From Oryzias latipes (Eukaryota > Chordata > Actinopteri > Beloniformes > Adrianichthyidae): DNA of 64,000 bases. Shown here in pieces: positions 59,613-64,000 of the stretch. Location: NCBI RefSeq assembly GCF_002234675.1, contig NC_019872.2:11405950-11469949 (forward strand), given 5' to 3'. Position 1 is the stretch's first letter, and each line of letters begins with the position of its first letter. The position numbers were made by a program, and so were the translations under genes. The notes under the pieces are model-generated. The model searched no databases. It had not been told where the DNA came from and saw nothing but the letters and a program-made list of their open reading frames with translations.

Positions 59613-62600
59613 TCAAAAAAGGTTTGGGTAGAATCTCAGCCCCTCAACAGAGTCATCTCTACAAAGATGGCCCATCTTTTCAGCAAGCAGCAACCTGGAG
59701 AAGAAAAATGAACAGAAACTATTTAATAACAGGAGATTGTAAAGTAAGAATCAAAAAAACAGAAACTACTCACAGACATACATATTATCTATATAATAAC
59801 TTACCGCTCTTTGGATAGAAGAACAGAAAGCCCCAAGAGCTTTGCAAACTCCTCCGCTGTCAATGAGCCTTTATCAGAAACCTGTTAAAAAGCACCATGA
59901 ATACCACAGATTGTAAAAAGATCAGAAAACATTAACAAGAAACATTCTTTTTTGTTTTTTAGAACAAACTCACATTATCCAAAGCTGAGGCTATCATTTC
60001 CTCTTCACTGTGAGACTGCAGCTGGACCACCATGACACCACTGTCAAACACACGCAACCTTCACCGAATAAAAGGAGAATATCTTCAGAATTCCAGACAA
60101 AACAATCCAACAACAAAGAATATAAATACTAAAAAAATTCAGATTTTCTACATTAGGCCCACAAATCTGCTGATAACTTGGACTGGTAAAATAAAAAAAA
60201 ACTCCAAATAAAAGTCACAACCAAATTGTGATAACTATGTAAAAAAAAAAAAGCATGATAGGGGTGAGATTATATAAATTCGTTTCCTCCCAATCCTTTT
60301 GAAGCCGTTATTTTAATTTTTCGATAAACTTTACGTTTAATGGATTAATTGTGTAGATTGCTTAAAATAAACCAATTCCCAATCCTAATGGTTTTTTTGG
60401 GAACCACCATGCCTTGTTTAAAAAGTTAAAGTCCCATTAGTTGTCACGCACCTAAGTGTGTGAAATGTGTTCTCCGCATTTGACTCAGCCCCTGGAGCAG
60501 CGGTGAGCTGCAGGCATAGCCGTACTTGGGAAGCGTTTGGTGGTTTAACACCCCCCCCACACACACACACACACACTCTAAGAGTCAAGCATGGAGGCAC
60601 TGGGTCTCATCTTTTAGAGTCTTTGGCATGACTCAGTCGTGGATTTGAACATTTAACCTTCCAGTCTCAGGGCAGACACTCTACCACAAGGCCTCTGCGC
60701 TGTGAGCTGGGAGCGATACAAGCATTTGTCTACATACTTTTCGTAAACATTATTTGCAATGTACCTGATTGATGTTGACGTGCAGAAAGTTTATGCTAGT
60801 TGATGGTTCTTCACAAACAAATTGAAAATCAGTACAATTTTGTGGTCTCAAAAAAAAAAAAAAAACAATACTGCCCACTTACATGTTAATGATGCTATGG
60901 ATCAATCAGAAATTCATAATGCCAGATTTAAATGTATGTCAAAATATGCTAAATGTTTGTACTGATTTTAGGGTTAAATGGCCTCTTTTGAATTCAGAAA
61001 CATGCATTTGCATCAACTATTAAGGGTTAGGGGTCAACTGCTTGAAGTTTTTTAAAAAAAAATAATAACAGGCATTTAGGTGCACTTGGGCCACAAATGT
61101 AAGGAAACAGGACGGCGCTTCTTTAGAAACTCTGATAAAGCAACAGGAAATGACAGCTGTGGAGGCCTGGACACCCTTTCCTACAACAGGAAGTTAAACA
61201 GGAAGACCCTGGAACTTACAGAGCCAAGCGCCAACCCAGCCCTACGCTGATTGCTCTATAATCAAAAGAAATGTAGAGCACCCACATCCTTTCAACAATA
61301 TAAGTCAAACTCACCTCAGAGGGAGCTTCAGGGACTCAAACATTTTGCATGCATTTACTAGATCTTCAGGGGATAAAAGCTGAGGAAGATGGGAACAAAA
61401 AAGTTAAATAAGAGCTTTTTTGTGTAATAAACCTTCACAGTCTTGTGTTTTTTCCCCCTATATAGTCTGTGGGCATCACCTCCATCCCTCTTGCTCTGTT
61501 GACGAGACAGTACACCTCTGTGAGAGCCATCATCCCGCCACGCTCCTGAGATGGCAGCAAAAAAGACGACAAGTCACAAAAAGTGAAGGAGAATGCAGGA
61601 ACCTGCGGGTTCCCTTTACCGCCAAAGTTTTGAAGTTTGTAGCTAAAGTGAGACGCAAACTTTAACCGTTACCTCTAAAGGAGCCTGAAGCATATCTCCC
61701 AGCTGTTTGGCAAGCTGCATATGATAATGCGTGCCTGAACCGTGCGTTTCCCTGGTAACCGGGTCTGCAATGCCCATGCTCAGGAGGTAGGACTTAAAGC
61801 GTATTGTCTACAAAACACAACATGACTGATAATTAATAAAAAAGAAAAAAAGAAAGTTTGGGGGCATGACATTAGCTAAAGACCAGTATGTACTTCATCC
61901 TCTGTTATGTCTCCCTGTTTTTCTTTGATCTTGTTGGCAATAGATTTGGACAGCTCCACCATTTCTTTAGCCTGTAAGCAAGAAATCATTTGTCAAACTT
62001 CAATGCAATCCCTGCTGGATACAGTTTAGTCTTCTTTCATATAATGTGTTCTTAAAATCAATGAAAGTTAAGAAATCTGTTGTAAATTTACAGATTTTTT
62101 TTACCTTCACCATCAACTTACTGAGGTCTTCAAAGGCCTGAAAACAGAAAATTTAAATTAATTCTTATTATTAATTAAAATTAATACAAATATTGAAAAT
62201 ACAGATGCTATAACACTTCATATTTATAGATGAATGGATATCTATGGAGGGTTAATTCTCCCTTCATAGAGCTCACACTGTTAAAAAACTGCATAAAGAC
62301 TTCCATCTGCCCAACCACGACTCTAAAACACTACAAGTTTTTCTAAGGAATTTCTACATCGCAGCTGGGTTAAATATTTATTTTAAGAGACAAACTTGTT
62401 ATTAAGGTTTATTGCCTTGATTCTGAAGAGACAACTACACAGTTCAACAACAAACTCTCTGCTCAGAGGTCAAGGATGTACCTCGGAAATGTTTTTGTCC
62501 GTTTCTTTCCTTTTCTCCTCGATCTTACGCTCAATTCCAACGATCCCCACTGCACGCGTCCTTCCTGCCTATTCGATTGGAAACAAAAGCGTAAACTTTA

Positions 62601-64000
62601 CAAAACAAAAGCAATTGAAAACCTGGCAATAAATCTCAAAGGACAAGGACAGACAAACAACCAGCATGGGATTTGCTGCAGTCAGAAGGTGGTACAGAAT
62701 AGTACTAAAGTTAGTTTTATTCACAATATACATTTAAACGTATTTTGCCCTGCAGGGTAGTATATATATGGATTTTATTAAAATTTAATGACCCAATGCA
62801 TGTGAAGTGACAGCCTACCCAGTAATGGGTATTTAAATTACATTAAAAAATGCATCCACTACACAAAATGTGCTCTGTTTTGATGCACAAACTTTTTGAA
62901 AAATAGAAAAGAGAATAAAAATAAAACGAGTACATAATTATTATTAGTTGTGAAGAATACTGCCATCTAGTGGAATGCCTTTGCAACTGCTCATCACAGT
63001 TTAAAACATCAAAAACCTGACATTATGTATACTTATATATAAAATGTATGTACTATATATTTTTTAAACTATTTACTTCAGAAATTGGCCTCACAGGCCC
63101 AGATGTGGCTAATATAGAATTAAAAAATAGTTGCATACACAGCAAATAAAAACGATCCATTATAGGCCCAACTAAACTTTTTTGACAGAAGGTATTTTAG
63201 ACAGATGAAGGGTAAGTCTATGATAGTGTTTTTACAGGAATCTTCATAAACGACCACAATTTTCTGTTTCTGATGAACTTGTCCTTAAATTCTTTAAAAA
63301 ATATATCTTTTTACATATTCTTAGACATTTAGCTGTAAAACTTTCTTTTTTGTTTGTTAGATTTCTCAAATTAATGGCTCCCTGAATTCACAAAATGTTT
63401 CTCATCAAAGCTGTTTATAACCTGGAATAGAAAATATAATAAAGATAGAGAAAGATTGTTTTTTCAGCTCCTCACCTGAAGTCCAGTACCTGTAGGAATG
63501 GGCTGTGAAACAGGCGTATTCTCCCACCTTCTCTTGGTCATCTCCTCTGTTAGTCTTCTGTAAAACTACAAGCAAAAAAATAAAAAACTAATCCAAGCAA
63601 CTGAAAACTATAAAACCAAAAAGTCAGTAAACCTTTAGAATAAAAAGGCTTACCTCAATCTGTCCATGTTCCTTGAAGGACAGCTTTATATAGGAGTATT
63701 TACTCTGCTGATAAGGACCGGGCTCCTTGTTGGGAGGTGTTGGGTGCAGATGGATAACTATTTTTGCACTTTGGAATAACAGAAAGCATTTGTTAAAACA
63801 ACACAAAAACAAAAAGGTTTCAAAATGTTGCAACTGAACCAGAGTTCTTTAAGATATTTTTAAACAGAAAAATAAAAAGGCTCTCAAAGTCAAGGCTCAT
63901 GTGTGCTAGCACACTAAAAAAGTAAAAATCAAACACAATAACATCTGTATACCTCTTTCCTATTCCTCCAGCCTGCTCCTCAAAGAAAAGGATCTGAGAC
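59613..64000 (-). CDS. vps36: VPS36, ESCRT-II subunit (5' end outside window)
   Basis: Exons in transcript order (complement): from beyond 64000 to 63953, 63654-63768, 63476-63565, 62482-62568, 62105-62137, 61894-61971, 61673-61807, 61480-61545, 61315-61379, 59974-60058, 59805-59881, 59613-59694. About 320 of the usual roughly 386 residues are present. The retained N-terminal part is the second half of the GLUE domain ([35 protein letters not shown]), which binds PI3P and ubiquitin. The linker ([18 protein letters not shown]) and the two winged-helix repeats ([51 protein letters not shown]) follow. VPS36 with VPS22 and VPS25 forms ESCRT-II for sorting ubiquitinated cargo into multivesicular bodies. 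For the 62482-62568 exon the acceptor aatag at 62569-62573 is chosen because it alone keeps phase. Confidence 0.96.
60430..60705 (-). repeat. tRNA-derived SINE in VPS36 intron, minus strand
   Basis: Read on the minus strand it starts GCCTTGTGGTAGAGTGTC (box-A-like) and has GTTCAAATCC (box B), then a body containing a TG/CA simple repeat (60548-60577) and the CGGAGAACACATTTCACAC words of a common fish SINE tail. Not a tRNA gene. Confidence 0.6.

Noticed and set aside
1-64000. An undescribed multi-gene system
   Set aside because: All clear genes belong to known vertebrate families with ordinary exon structures. Nothing in the spacing or content points to a co-functioning novel cassette, CRISPR array or operon.

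Overview
The window is intron-rich vertebrate DNA that reads as a teleost fish. The background is AT-rich, coding sequence is split into short exons with GT..AG introns, and interspersed repeats (L1, L2-like, hAT, TTAA-flanked MITEs, tRNA-derived SINEs) are dense and fish-like. A percomorph such as a medaka relative is plausible, but the species cannot be fixed from the sequence alone. The exon models below were assembled by reading splice sites and checking codon phase by hand. Every complete gene closes without a frame break.

Layout on the + strand: last coding exon of an unrecognised gene (102-252); a 5'-truncated L1-type retrotransposon on the minus strand, bounded by a 16-bp target-site duplication and carrying a nested DNA transposon (666-5385); a repeat-bearing spacer (5386-8998); TRAT1-like T-cell adaptor (8999-12166); spacer; TIMM10B (16616-18283); ILK (20795-31876); SMPD1 acid sphingomyelinase (33102-38159).

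Then come a minus-strand voltage-sensing phosphatase of the TPTE/VSP family (45928-39471), a plus-strand fibrinogen-domain secreted protein related to FGL1 (48291-51125), minus-strand THSD1 (57098-51733), and minus-strand VPS36, whose 5' end lies beyond the right edge (64000-59613). SMPD1/TPTE and FGL/THSD1 are convergent pairs.

The order matches two human neighbourhoods. TIMM10B, ILK and SMPD1 lie close together on human 11p15, and THSD1 and VPS36 are adjacent on human 13q14. The genes are not one pathway. They cover mitochondrial import (TIMM10B), integrin adhesion (ILK, THSD1), lysosomal lipid and endosomal sorting (SMPD1, VPS36), phosphoinositide signalling (TPTE/VSP) and T-cell signalling (TRAT1).

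I did not find an undescribed multi-gene system. The most interesting material is repeat architecture: a TTAA-flanked MITE family with eight copies in 40 kb, one of them split by a hAT insertion; a roughly 135-bp-armed fold-back structure inside a TPTE intron; and a G-rich L1 3' untranslated region interrupted by a transposon with a perfect 12-bp inverted repeat and 6-bp duplication. A TFEB/CLEAR-type site upstream of SMPD1 and an unusually long TIMM10B tail are also worth a look.
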